Positions 49,525 through 62,461 of a DNA stretch of 64,000 nt are shown here, in pieces. Source of the DNA: Allosaccharopolyspora coralli (GTDB taxonomy: Bacteria > Actinomycetota > Actinomycetes > Mycobacteriales > Pseudonocardiaceae); the NCBI RefSeq assembly GCF_009664835.1, contig NZ_CP045929.1, forward strand, positions 682,001 to 746,000. The letters are read 5' to 3'. Each line of letters opens with the position of its first letter. Position 1 is the stretch's first letter. The notes below the pieces were generated by a model. That model ran no database searches and was not told the origin of the DNA. It saw only the letters and a program-made list of their open reading frames with translations. A program made the position numbers and the translations under genes.

Positions 49525-50703
49525 TCAGCTTCGGGGAGTGACGCGGAGGACCTTGTCGTCGCTGCCGTTGGAGGTGGTCACGTACAGCGCGCCGTCCGGG
49601 CCCTGCTGAGCCCCGCGTAGCCGCCCGTGCGTGTCGTCGAGTTCCGGCGGTATCGCGAGTTCCCGCACCTCGCCGGCATCGTCCAGCCGGAAGAGCATCA
49701 ATTTGCTGCCTTTCAGCGCGACCACCGCGAGCATCCCGTCGAGCGCACCCCACTGATCGCCGGTGAGGAACGAGGCACCCGCGATCGCCTCGGTGGCCTC
49801 ACCGGATGACCACTTCGCCTCGACCGCGTCCGGGAACCGCTGCAGGTCGGTCATCGGCACCGACTCGTCGTAGTCGTCGCTGGTACCGCCGCGCGACGGG
49901 TCCCAGCCGTAGTTGCCGCCGGGCTCGACGCGGTTGATCTCGTCGTCGATGTCGGGCCCGTGCTCGGAAAGGAACACCGTTCCGCCGGGGCGCACGGCCA
50001 CGCCTTGCGCGTTGCGGTGGCCGTAGGAGTAGATCAGCCGTTCGTTCGGGTTCGGTGAGTCCGCGAACGGGTTGTCGGGCGGCGGCTCGCCGGTGTCGAT
50101 GTTCATGCGCAGCAGCTTGCCGCCGAGGCTCTGCCGGTCCTGTGGAGTCGTGGGGTTCGCGGAGTCTCCGGTGCTCACCAGCAGCGACCCGTCCTCGGCG
50201 ACTGCGGGGCGGCAACCGGAGTGCCGCCCGCTGGAGTTGAGGGGGATGCCGGTGAGCAGCGGTTCGCCGACGCGTTGGGCGCTGCTGCCGTCGTCGGCCA
50301 GGCGCCACTTGACCAGACGGACGTCGACGGGTGAGCCGTCCTCCTGATGCGCCTGGCAGGTGACGAACGTCCGGTTCCGCGCGAAGTCCGGGTGCACGGC
50401 GATCCCCATCAGGCCGCCCTCGCCCTGGGCGTACACGTCGCCCAGGTCGGCCTCGACCGGAGCAGCCTGCGCCCCGGCGGTGTTGTCGGTGAGCAGCGCC
50501 AGCGCGCCCGATCGCTGAGTGACGAGAGCCGTGCCGTTCGGCAGGAACCCGAGCCCCCACCCGTGTTCGAGTCCGCCTGCCACGACCTCGACCCGCAGGC
50601 CGGACTGTGGCGGCGGAGCGCCGTCGGCTTCCGTCGGCGACGGGCTCGAACAGGCTGCGAGCGGGAACAGGGTGACCAGCACCAGGGCGGCGAGGCGACG
50701 CAT
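49525..50703 (-). CDS. PQQ-dependent sugar dehydrogenase-like lipoprotein
   Basis: A 392-residue secreted beta-propeller of the soluble glucose/sorbosone dehydrogenase family. Signal peptide with lipobox LFPLAAC at its end; then GLEHGWGLGFLPNGTALVTQ, SGRHSGCRPAVAEDGSLLVS, IYSYGHRNAQGVAVRPGGTV and NRVEPGGNYGWDPSRGG, which are the PQQ/Ca-site blocks of Gdh-B/Asd proteins (His, Arg, Asn-Tyr-Gly-Trp). It oxidises an aldose outside the membrane, or acts as an orphan propeller, since actinobacteria often lack PQQ. Divergent from mfd. Confidence 0.9.
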   Translation of the reverse strand: MRRLAALVLVTLFPLAACSSPSPTEADGAPPPQSGLRVEVVAGGLEHGWGLGFLPNGTALVTQRSGALALLTDNTAGAQAAPVEADLGDVYAQGEGGLMGIAVHPDFARNRTFVTCQAHQEDGSPVDVRLVKWRLADDGSSAQRVGEPLLTGIPLNSSGRHSGCRPAVAEDGSLLVSTGDSANPTTPQDRQSLGGKLLRMNIDTGEPPPDNPFADSPNPNERLIYSYGHRNAQGVAVRPGGTVFLSEHGPDIDDEINRVEPGGNYGWDPSRGGTSDDYDESVPMTDLQRFPDAVEAKWSSGEATEAIAGASFLTGDQWGALDGMLAVVALKGSKLMLFRLDDAGEVRELAIPPELDDTHGRLRGAQQGPDGALYVTTSNGSDDKVLRVTPRS

Positions 50704-50946
50704 AGGCGGCAGTGTGGCAGCCGTGACTGTGTGATGACTGTGTGATGATCGTCAGGTCGCGACCGGCGCACCGGATGCCGGGGCGAGTCGTTCCCCGTCG
50801 GCCTACGCGGACCGGCCACCGGAACCGCCGACGCAGATCAACCCAGCGCACCCTCTAAGCTGGATACCGAACCCCTCCGGAAGCAGTCCCGGGCAGGGGT
50901 GTGTCTGTGCTCGCCCTGCGCTGCTTTCTCACGAGGTGCTTGCCCG

Positions 50947-54564
<3,618 letters not shown>

Positions 54565-54742
54565 GTCCTCCGCCTGAATTCTCCACAGCCTTTGTACGCT
54601 GCGGTTTCGACCGTCGGCTCGCCCAGCAGGGTGAGTGGGCGAGTGGCGCCGCTCCTCGACTCCCGGGATCCTGGTCTCACAGCGTCATGGTCGCGACACG
54701 CAACGCGATCGGGTGATGAGGCGTGGGTGACCGGCCTGCGTC

Positions 54743-56308
54743 GTGCGGCGAGGGGGCGGTGTGGCGGAACGCGGCGGACCACCCACGGGCGACGCGCGCA
54801 GGGAGCCTGTGGGCGACGGGCCGGAACCACCGGAACCGCCTTCACCCCCGGGAACGAGGTCGCGACGACGATGGTCGGTGTTCCGGATCGGCCTCGCCCT
54901 GGTGTCCACCGTGGTCCTGGTGTTCACCGGATACGCCTACTGGACGCTGCGGGATCTCGCCGGTGGGCTCACCAGCACCGACGTCATCGGCTCGGAGCTG
55001 AGCGAACCCGACGGCGCGACGGACATCCTGCTCGTCGGCAACGACTCGCGCACCGACGCGCAAGGGGACCCGTTGCCGGAAGAGGTGCTGCGAGAGCTTC
55101 GTACCACCGACGAGGGCGGCAATCTCACCGACACCATGATCCTGGTGCGGATCCCGAATGGTGGCGGGCGAGCCAGTGCGGTGTCCTTCCCGCGGGACAC
55201 GATGGTGCGGCTGACCGACGGCTTCGGCACGCACAAGCTCACCGAGGCGTACTCACGGGCGCAGAACGATGCGCGGGAGGACCTCGCCGCCCAAGGGGTC
55301 AGCGACGAGCGCACCCTGGATCGACGGTCCCGAGCCGCGGGGCAGCGGTTCCTCATCGAGAACATCGAACGGTTCGCCGGCGTGAGCATCGACCATTACG
55401 CCGAGGTGAATCTCCTGGGCTTTTACCAGATCACGAAGGCTGTCGGCGGTGTCGACGTGTGCTTGCGCGCCCCGGTGGACGACAGCGAGTTCTCGGGCGC
55501 GGTGTTCCCGGCGGGTCCGCAACGGATCGAAGGTGCGGACGCGTTGTCGTTCGTGCGTCAGCGTCACAACCTGCCGCGTGGGGACCTCGACCGAGTGGTG
55601 CGCCAGCAGGTGTTCATGTCCGGGTTGGTGCGCAAGATGCTCTCCACGGGCACGCTCGCGAATCCGGCGAAGCTCGCGTCGCTGTCGGAGGCGATGCAGG
55701 ACGCGGTGATCCTCGACAAGGGCTGGGACTTGGTGAGCTTCGCCCAGCAGATGCAGGGCATCGCGGCCCGCAACGTCGAGTTTCGGACGATCCCGTTGCA
55801 GGACAACGGGGACGGCACGATCGACGCCGACCCGCGCGAGGTGCGGCGGTTCGTCGACGACATGCTGCTCAGCCCCGAGGAACGCCAAGAGCAGGCGCGC
55901 AGCGACCCGGAGCGCGTGAACGTCGTGGTGAGCGTGTTCAACGGCTCGGGCGTCGCCTCGCTCGCCGATCGGGTCTCCGAGGAGATCGCCGCCGAGGGTT
56001 TCGGTGCGGGCACGGTCGAGGCGGTGGATTCGGTGTCGCGGACCGTGGTGGCACACGCGCCGGAGGAGGCGTCGACGGGTGCGCTCGTCTCGAACGCGCT
56101 CGGCGGCGTACCGGTGGAGGTCGACGAGGAAGTGGCTCCGGGCACGGTCGCCGTGTTCCTCGCTCCCGGCTATGACGGGCCGGGCAACCAGAACTTCGCG
56201 GGAGAGGGCCCGATGCGCCTCGACGGTTCCGCCTCCGGACAGGAGCAGGAGGCGGTGGGCTCGCCGCAGAACCCGATCACCGCGAACGGCGTCCCCTGCG
56301 TCAACTGA
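54743..56308 (+). CDS. LytR-CpsA-Psr (LCP) family protein with LytR C-terminal domain
   Basis: A 521-residue type II membrane protein. A Pro-rich cytosolic N-terminus precedes one TM helix (FRIGLALVSTVVLVFTGYAY). The LCP domain has ILLVGNDSRTDAQG, TMILVRIPNGGGRA, VSFPRDTMVRL and ADALSFVRQRHNLPRGDLDR, the conserved Arg/Asp pyrophosphate-binding residues. A LytR_C domain (VVVSVFNGSGVASLADRVSE) follows. It attaches secondary polymers such as arabinogalactan to peptidoglycan. GTG at 54743, or GTG 18 nt later. Confidence 0.92.
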   Translation: MRRGGGVAERGGPPTGDARREPVGDGPEPPEPPSPPGTRSRRRWSVFRIGLALVSTVVLVFTGYAYWTLRDLAGGLTSTDVIGSELSEPDGATDILLVGNDSRTDAQGDPLPEEVLRELRTTDEGGNLTDTMILVRIPNGGGRASAVSFPRDTMVRLTDGFGTHKLTEAYSRAQNDAREDLAAQGVSDERTLDRRSRAAGQRFLIENIERFAGVSIDHYAEVNLLGFYQITKAVGGVDVCLRAPVDDSEFSGAVFPAGPQRIEGADALSFVRQRHNLPRGDLDRVVRQQVFMSGLVRKMLSTGTLANPAKLASLSEAMQDAVILDKGWDLVSFAQQMQGIAARNVEFRTIPLQDNGDGTIDADPREVRRFVDDMLLSPEERQEQARSDPERVNVVVSVFNGSGVASLADRVSEEIAAEGFGAGTVEAVDSVSRTVVAHAPEEASTGALVSNALGGVPVEVDEEVAPGTVAVFLAPGYDGPGNQNFAGEGPMRLDGSASGQEQEAVGSPQNPITANGVPCVN

Positions 56309-56593
56309 TCCTTCGTCGGGACGGTGTGCGGGTTGGTCCGTGGGGGTGGCGCCGTCGCGGAGCCTCACCTCGCGGCTGTGCGCGCGAACACTCGGCACTA
56401 TTACTGAGTGTTTCCGTCTCATAGCGTCGCTGGAACGAGGGACTCGTCGGTGTGTCGGATGCGGGGGTGTTCGCGCTCGTCGTGGCTGGTCCCGCGCGTT
56501 TCGTCGGGGGACGGCCGTCCGGAAACGACCGGTCCGCCACTGATCCTCTGCCAGACTCGGTGCACGACGAGCGAGGAAGTGGTGGTGGGTGCA

Positions 56594-57208
56594 GTGACGC
56601 GGTCCCGGCCCGAGAGTGTGATGTTCGGTGCCGGCCGTGCGGTTGGTGTCGTGGGTCTCTCGCTGGCGGTCACCGCGTGCGGCGGCGGTGCGGCGGAACA
56701 GGTGGTGTCGGAACCGGCGCCGCGCCCGCCGCCCGGTTCCGGGCCGGCGACCTCGACGACGCCATGGGATCCGGGTCCTCTGCTCGAGAATCCGTGTCGT
56801 GCGCTCACCGCCGAACAGCTGCTCGACCTGGGCATCGCGAGCGGAACGGGGGAGCGGCAACCGGACGCGCCGGACGGCCCGACGTGCCGATGGAGCGACC
56901 GGTTCACCGGACCGACGGACTCGAGTACCGACGTGACCTTTCCGGAGCCGGGTGAGCCGTCGCCGGAAACGGGCGGGCAAGAGCGGGAACTTCGCCCGGT
57001 GGGCGGACGTCTCACGGTGGCGACGATTCGAACGGCCGATGTTCCGGATGCCGCTTCCGCGTGTGACGTCTCGGTCGACGTGGACGGTGACGACGCGGTG
57101 CTCGTGCGGGTCGTCGCGGGAGGTTCGTCTCCGTTCGGCGCCGACGTGTGCGCACGTGCGGTGACGGTGGCGGAAAACGTACTGGCCACAGCGGAATCGG
57201 ATATGTGA
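56594..57208 (+). CDS. DUF3558 lipoprotein
   Basis: About 204 residues. Signal peptide with lipobox LAVTAC near residue 26, a Pro-rich linker, then the DUF3558 pattern ENPCRALTAEQLLDLGIASG, TCRWSD, and the late Cys pair ACDVSVDVD / FGADVCARAVTVAENV. DUF3558 lipoproteins are numerous in Pseudonocardiaceae and often lie beside ESX genes, as here. Role unknown, cell-surface. GTG at 56594 gives a charged n-region; ATG at 56621 is possible. Confidence 0.85.
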   Translation: MTRSRPESVMFGAGRAVGVVGLSLAVTACGGGAAEQVVSEPAPRPPPGSGPATSTTPWDPGPLLENPCRALTAEQLLDLGIASGTGERQPDAPDGPTCRWSDRFTGPTDSSTDVTFPEPGEPSPETGGQERELRPVGGRLTVATIRTADVPDAASACDVSVDVDGDDAVLVRVVAGGSSPFGADVCARAVTVAENVLATAESDM

Positions 57209-57284
57209 AACGCGGGACACGGTCGTCGCGTGCCGAGCGAACGGACGCGGGTGCGCGGCACCCGCTCGAACGGGGAGTGCTGGA

Positions 57285-58322
57285 GTGGGCTGGGGAGCGG
57301 ATCTCGTCGGCGGCATCGTCGACACGGTGCGGGAGCGCGACGGCGGGCGCGTGGGCGTGGCGCGCGACCTCCCTTCGGACACCGACGAGTCGTTCGACTC
57401 GGCGGTCGAGGCGGTGAGCGCCGAGTTGCCGGACGTGCCGCGGCCCGAGGGAATCAACGGAGCCGACATCTTCTCGTGGTTCCACCATGGGGCTGGCACC
57501 GGCAGCGCCGACGCCGCGGTGGCCGGGTGGGACGAGCTGGCGCGGTATCAGCAGGACGTGGCTCGTGCGGCGTACTCCGCGCTCGCCGAACTCGACCCGG
57601 CACGGCAAGACGCACGGCGTGAGTCGGCACACGCAGGTACGGACTTCTTGGCGCGCACTGCCGATCGCGCGAGTGAGACCGCGACACGGTGCGTGGCAGT
57701 GGTGCAGGCGCGGAGCGAAGACTTCGACCGGGCCAACAAGCACGTCGTGCCCGTTCCTGCAGAACCCCCGCGGCTGACGTTGTCCTCGCCAGTACATCCG
57801 CTGGACGCAGGAGGGCAGGCGCACCGGTCTCACGAGTTCCAAGCCCAGCAGCGGGCGAACCGGGCCGTGCTCGTGGAGTACGCGAGACGGACCGCGGCGA
57901 ACACCCCTGAGGTGCCGTTCTTCTCAGAACCGGACCCTGCCGATCACGATTGGTCGGGAGGTTCCGCGAGCGCGTACGGAACCGGCGAGCCATCGAGCGT
58001 GTCCACGGCCGAGACGTCGATGCTCGGTACGTCCTACGCGAGCGAGACTCTGCAACGTTCGCACCCAGATGTCCCCGGCGAGCCGGTGCCGCCGCGCGTG
58101 GTGGCCACCCCGCCGGGATGGCGGGATTCTCCGCCATGGGCGGAGGCATCGGTGAGTCGCTTCGGAGGCCATCAACGCGCGGAGGAGACGCGTCACGACC
58201 AGCCGGAATATCTCGTCGACGCCGATCCGCACGAGGTCTTCGGCAGCACTGAACCCGTCGGTCCGGCGGCGCTGGGTGCGCCGTCCGACGAACCCGCGGC
58301 ACCGGACCCGGAGACGACATGA
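57285..58322 (+). CDS. ESX/PPE-like helical protein
   Basis: A 345-residue protein with a helical N-terminal 230 residues (AVAGWDELARYQQDVARAAY, FLARTADRASETATRCVAVV) and a Pro/Ser-rich C-terminal tail with short conserved-looking acidic ends. The helical hairpin with long amphipathic helices resembles PPE/WXG-type type VII secretion proteins; a strict PPE or WxG motif is not evident. The adjacent EspG-family gene, 34 bp downstream, supports a secreted ESX substrate with its chaperone. Confidence 0.65.
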   Translation: MGWGADLVGGIVDTVRERDGGRVGVARDLPSDTDESFDSAVEAVSAELPDVPRPEGINGADIFSWFHHGAGTGSADAAVAGWDELARYQQDVARAAYSALAELDPARQDARRESAHAGTDFLARTADRASETATRCVAVVQARSEDFDRANKHVVPVPAEPPRLTLSSPVHPLDAGGQAHRSHEFQAQQRANRAVLVEYARRTAANTPEVPFFSEPDPADHDWSGGSASAYGTGEPSSVSTAETSMLGTSYASETLQRSHPDVPGEPVPPRVVATPPGWRDSPPWAEASVSRFGGHQRAEETRHDQPEYLVDADPHEVFGSTEPVGPAALGAPSDEPAAPDPETT

Positions 58323-58355
58323 CGACGCCCCAGCGGGCCGGGAGAGGAGCTGGCT

Positions 58356-59189
58356 GTGGCCGTTCGCGTTGACGCGGTGATCGAGGAGACGGTCACGCTG
58401 AGCTGTGCGACCTACGACGTGCTGCACCACGGGGAGTGCGGCGACGACGCGGTGAAACCCGCCGCAATGGAAGGTGTGTCCCCGGGCGCGACGTATCCCG
58501 AGCGGGTGCGGGTGATCGGCGAGGCGCTCACCGAACTCCGCACCGCTGGGATGGCTACTGTGGACACTCCTGATCGGGAGCTGCTCGACACGGTGCGCTT
58601 GCTGCACGATCCCCACCGGCGGATGTACGGCTGGTACGTGCGCCGAGACGGCGACGGGGAGACGTCCGGCGGTTTTCATCTCGCGGAGTCCGACGATCTC
58701 GCCGTCGCCGCGTTCACGGCGAACGGCGTCGTGGTGTTGGAACCGATCGAGTGGGACGAGATGTACGCGACGGTGCTCTCGTTGTTGCCGGACGTCCCAC
58801 CGGTCGGGTCGGAACCGCTCACGGTCCCCGTACACCCGAGCTCCGTTCCGGTGGACGAATCAGGCTGGGGTACCCAGGCCGCGAGCGGTGTGCTCGGCGG
58901 AGTGCCGCCGGGGGCCGCGGACGCACAGGAGGAAACGGCCGCCCTGGAACGTGTCACCAGCGCCGCTGCGCCCGACTTCGTCCTGCAGCTGTGGGCTTCG
59001 GAGTGCGATCCGCACGGTCGAGAGGTCGAGTGCGATTCCCCGCTGACCTACTACGCGAGTGCGCACGGTGCGGCACTCACTGTCCACACAAGACTCGGTG
59101 AGGGTCGTGAACCGCATGTGCGCATGCTGCCTGCGACGCGGGACGCGCTCTACGCGGAACTGGACGGGCTTACTGGGTGCGCTGATTGA
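58356..59189 (+). CDS. espG: ESX secretion-associated protein, EspG family
   Basis: A 277-residue cytosolic protein of the EspG family, chaperones that bind PE-PPE-like heterodimers and deliver them to the type VII machinery. Recognisable blocks: LLHDPHRRMYGWYVRRDGDG, LAVAAFTANGVVVLEPIEWD, and the two pseudo-symmetric halves. It follows the ESX/PPE-like gene and is probably in the same operon. Confidence 0.85.
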   Translation: MAVRVDAVIEETVTLSCATYDVLHHGECGDDAVKPAAMEGVSPGATYPERVRVIGEALTELRTAGMATVDTPDRELLDTVRLLHDPHRRMYGWYVRRDGDGETSGGFHLAESDDLAVAAFTANGVVVLEPIEWDEMYATVLSLLPDVPPVGSEPLTVPVHPSSVPVDESGWGTQAASGVLGGVPPGAADAQEETAALERVTSAAAPDFVLQLWASECDPHGREVECDSPLTYYASAHGAALTVHTRLGEGREPHVRMLPATRDALYAELDGLTGCAD

Positions 59190-59457
59190 GGCTGTGGTCA
59201 GGCAGGTGCGTCGACGGTTTCCGCTGGCTGTGCAGACCCGTCACGGAACCGACGCAGACGAACCCTCGCGCCCTCTTACCTTGCTGGCGGCGCGAATTGA
59301 TCGGCCTCGGCGCGAGTGCCTGACCGCAGGGCCCAATCGGCGGCGCCGCCGGGGCGGTGAGACGAGCGTCACAGTTCGGAGATCTGGTCGACTGCGGGGA
59401 AAAGTTGCTGCGCAAGGTGGCGGACAGCGACTGTGTGTTCATGAGAGGGTGACGGCT

Positions 59458-60402
59458 GTGAGTTCCGTCATCCCTCGCCCCGGTCGCCTGTTCGTCGCGC
59501 TCGCCGCTGCGGGTCTCCTGCTCACCGGCTGCGGAACGGGGCCCGGTCAACCCGGCGCCGCAGCCGTCGTGGGTGGCGAGACCATCCCAGTCTCCGACGT
59601 CCGGAGCTGGTTCGACGGTCTCCTCGCCAAGGAACAGGGCGTCAAACCCGAACTGCAGGCACAGGGGCAGATGGACGACGTGGCGCGCAACATCGCGACG
59701 TTGACCGTCCGGGAGAAGCTCGCCGAGCGTGCCGCCCGTGCCGAGAACATCACGGTCTCCGACAACCGCGTTTCGGAGGAGATCGCCGCACGCGGTGGTG
59801 CCGAGGCCGCCACGAGGGGACAGATCTACACGCCGCGGAATTTCCGGGACGGCGTCCGGGCGCAGCTGATCGCGACCGAACTGGGACGCAAGTACGCCGA
59901 CCGGCTCGCCGTCACCTTCGACTACACCCAGGCCACGACGCGCAGCGACGCAGAACACAAGGCGCGCCGCATGGCCGCCGGTGCAGAGGAGACGCGGAAG
60001 GTCATCGCCGAAGATGCCGCGGCTGGTCTGCCCGCCATGGAGGGTGAGCGGTTGCGTGCTGCCGAAACCCCGGAGGTCAACGCCCTCGCAGCCGCGACCC
60101 CACTGTTCGCGGCCGATCCAGGCACAGTGCTCGCGTTCCAGGGACAGCAGGCCGGGCAGTGGCTCGTCGCGCGGATCACCGAGCGCCGGACCGACGCGCG
60201 GGGCCCGGCGCCCGCGCCGATGGACCAGGAGACGCTGCAGGCGCTGGGCACGCAACTATTGGCCCTGACCGGCGAACGCGTGGGTGTCGAGCTGAGCCCT
60301 CGCTACGGCGTGTGGGACCCGATCGCGCTCGCGACCGCACCGAACGAGGGAGAGACCACCGGATTCCGTTACTCGGACTCCGAGAACCTCGGCCGTTCCT
60401 GA
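59458..60402 (+). CDS. SurA N-terminal-like lipoprotein (chaperone/isomerase family)
   Basis: A 314-residue lipoprotein. Signal peptide FVALAAAGLLLTGC with lipobox LLTGC. The following region (GETIPVSDVRSWFDGLLAKE, LTVREKLAERAARAENITVS) matches the SurA N-terminal helical domain used to hold unfolded clients. The parvulin isomerase part is poorly conserved (residues 180-300). GTG at 59458 follows GAGAGGG. It is located upstream of mazG, as in many actinobacteria. Role: folding of exported proteins, inferred. Confidence 0.82.
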   Translation: MSSVIPRPGRLFVALAAAGLLLTGCGTGPGQPGAAAVVGGETIPVSDVRSWFDGLLAKEQGVKPELQAQGQMDDVARNIATLTVREKLAERAARAENITVSDNRVSEEIAARGGAEAATRGQIYTPRNFRDGVRAQLIATELGRKYADRLAVTFDYTQATTRSDAEHKARRMAAGAEETRKVIAEDAAAGLPAMEGERLRAAETPEVNALAAATPLFAADPGTVLAFQGQQAGQWLVARITERRTDARGPAPAPMDQETLQALGTQLLALTGERVGVELSPRYGVWDPIALATAPNEGETTGFRYSDSENLGRS

Positions 60403-60446
60403 CCCACGACTCCGCTGCGGCCGGGCGACGTTGCGACACTGGAGTC

Positions 60447-61478
60447 ATGAGCACCAGCAGCTCCTGTGCGGGTTCCACGATTGTCCTGGTCGACGATCGT
60501 CTCGCCACCGCCGTCCCCGCCGCCGCGGTGCCGGTCGTGCGCGCGGCGGCGGAGGTGTACGCGGATCCGGGTTTGGCGGACGAGACCGCCCGGGAACTCG
60601 GTGCGGTGACCGCGCCGGAGCGTGCCGCACTGCTGGCCGCCGCGTCGCGCGAACCGGTCGTGCTGGTCGCCCCGGTGACCGGGTCGGACGCGGCGGACGC
60701 ACTGCGTGCGGCCGGTGCACGAATCGTCTCGGCGGCACCGCCCGTCGGGGCGGAATTGCTGGACGCCGTGACGGTGATGGATCGGTTGCGTTCGCCGGGA
60801 GGCTGCCCGTGGGACGCGGAGCAGGACCACGAGTCGCTGCGTCGGTATCTCGTTGAGGAGACCTACGAGCTCCTCGACGCGATCGAACACGACGACCGTG
60901 GGGCACTGCGCGAGGAACTCGGCGACGTGCTGTTGCAGGTGCTCTTCCACGCCAGGGTCGCCGCCGAGCACGCCGCCGACCCGTTCGGGATCGACGAGGT
61001 CGCGGCCGCGTTGGTGAGCAAGCTGGTCTCTCGGCACCCGCACGTGTTCGGCGACGGTGAGCACCTGCACGACGCCGAGTCGCAGCAGGTGCGATGGGAG
61101 GAGCTCAAACAGCGGGAGAAGCGCCGGGAGTCCGTTGTGGACGGTGTCGCGCTGGGGCAGCCTGCGGTGGCGTTGGCGGCGAAGCTCGCGCAACGCGTGG
61201 AGCGCGTCGGCTTCCCGCCCGAGTTGCTGCCGGACGGCCACGGTGCGCGGGGACTGTTCGCCCTCGCAGCACGAGAGCGGCTCGACGGCGCCGACCCGGA
61301 GGACGAGCTCCGTGGCGTCGCGCTCGAATTCGCCGCCAGGGTGCGGGCCGCCGAGGCCCGGGCGCGAGCCCACGGCGCGGACGGCATCGACTCTGCCGAC
61401 CAGTGGCGCACCTTCTGGTCCGACGAGCACGACCCGTCGCACGGCGGCCGCGGGTGCGGCTCTGCCCGGACCCGGTGA
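60447..61478 (+). CDS. mazG: Nucleoside triphosphate pyrophosphohydrolase MazG
   Basis: A 343-residue MazG. After a 110-residue N-terminal extension typical of actinobacteria, the NTP-PPase domain starts VMDRLRSPGGCPWDAEQDHE, with EETYELLDAIEHDD and REELGDVLLQVLFHARVA (the ExxE / ExxD metal ligands) and SRHPHVFGDGE. It hydrolyses aberrant NTPs to NMP and PPi. The second MazG half is shortened. ATG at 60447. Confidence 0.93.
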   Translation: MSTSSSCAGSTIVLVDDRLATAVPAAAVPVVRAAAEVYADPGLADETARELGAVTAPERAALLAAASREPVVLVAPVTGSDAADALRAAGARIVSAAPPVGAELLDAVTVMDRLRSPGGCPWDAEQDHESLRRYLVEETYELLDAIEHDDRGALREELGDVLLQVLFHARVAAEHAADPFGIDEVAAALVSKLVSRHPHVFGDGEHLHDAESQQVRWEELKQREKRRESVVDGVALGQPAVALAAKLAQRVERVGFPPELLPDGHGARGLFALAARERLDGADPEDELRGVALEFAARVRAAEARARAHGADGIDSADQWRTFWSDEHDPSHGGRGCGSARTR

Positions 61479-61633
61479 CCGGCGGGCGGCGACCGTGATC
61501 GAGACTGGTCACGCCGCGAGGGGAACTCCGCCCTACGGGAACCCATCGGTGTCCGCACTCGTTCGTGGAAGGGCGGATGGTCCCGACGGCTCCGAAGAGG
61601 GAGCCGTGAAATCTGTGCAGGAGGAGGCAGCCG

Positions 61634-62440
61634 GTGGCGCGCGGACCCTCGTTGGGCAGTGCCGTGGCGCTCGCATCGGCAGCGCTCGCGGCACTGGTCC
61701 TGGTGGTGTGGCTCGCCGAGCGACCCAGCCCGAACCGTTCCCGGACCGGCCCCACTCACCTTCCGGCCGCCACCGCGCCTCCCGACGAGGGCGTCGCGCC
61801 GCCGGCGGTGCGGCTGCTGGAGGCCAACACCCGCGATCTCACCGTCGCCGAGCGACCGCAGACCCAGCTCACCGGGTGGGCCGAGGCGATGTCCACCGAG
61901 CTCAACATTCCCCGCGCCGCGTTGGAGGCCTACGGGTACGCGGCGCGGGCGACGGAGGTCAGCCGACCCGAGTGCAACCTGAACTGGCCGGTGCTCGCCG
62001 GCGTCGGTGCGGTCGAGTCCGGCCACGGGCGGTTCGGCGGCGCCGAGCTCGACGAGACGGCGCGGCCCTCGATCCCGATCCGCGGAATTCCGCTGGACGG
62101 CGCGGACGGCGTCCGTCGGATCGACGACACAGACTCGGGGCGGCTGGACGGGGACGAAGTCTTCGACCGTGCCGTGGGGCCGTTGCAGTTCATCCCGGAG
62201 ACTTGGAACGAGTGGGCGGTCGACGCCGACGGTGACGGCTTCGCCGACCCCGACGACCTCGACGACGCGGCGTTGGCTGCGGCGCACTACCTGTGCGACT
62301 CGGCCGGTGACCTCGAGGACCCGGACAGCTTCTGGGACGGGGTGCTCACTTACAACGCCAGTCGTAGCTATGTTCAAGAGGTACTCGACTTCGCCGACCA
62401 CTACGGGAAGTCGAGTCGCAGCCTGCAGCCGGAGAACTGA
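61634..62440 (+). CDS. Soluble lytic transglycosylase, MltB/SLT-like, membrane-anchored (copy 1)
   Basis: A 268-residue protein with one N-terminal TM helix (SAVALASAALAALVLVVWLA). The catalytic domain reads NLNWPVLAGVGAVESGHGRF (catalytic Glu), DRAVGPLQFIPETWNEWAVD, then DPDDLDDAALAAAHYLC. This is the MltB-like (SltB1) fold that cleaves peptidoglycan to 1,6-anhydroMurNAc. GTG start 13 nt after GGAGG. A tandem paralogue starts 21 bp downstream. Confidence 0.9.
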   Translation: MARGPSLGSAVALASAALAALVLVVWLAERPSPNRSRTGPTHLPAATAPPDEGVAPPAVRLLEANTRDLTVAERPQTQLTGWAEAMSTELNIPRAALEAYGYAARATEVSRPECNLNWPVLAGVGAVESGHGRFGGAELDETARPSIPIRGIPLDGADGVRRIDDTDSGRLDGDEVFDRAVGPLQFIPETWNEWAVDADGDGFADPDDLDDAALAAAHYLCDSAGDLEDPDSFWDGVLTYNASRSYVQEVLDFADHYGKSSRSLQPEN

Positions 62441-62461
62441 CCGATCGCGTAGCCTGGCCGG

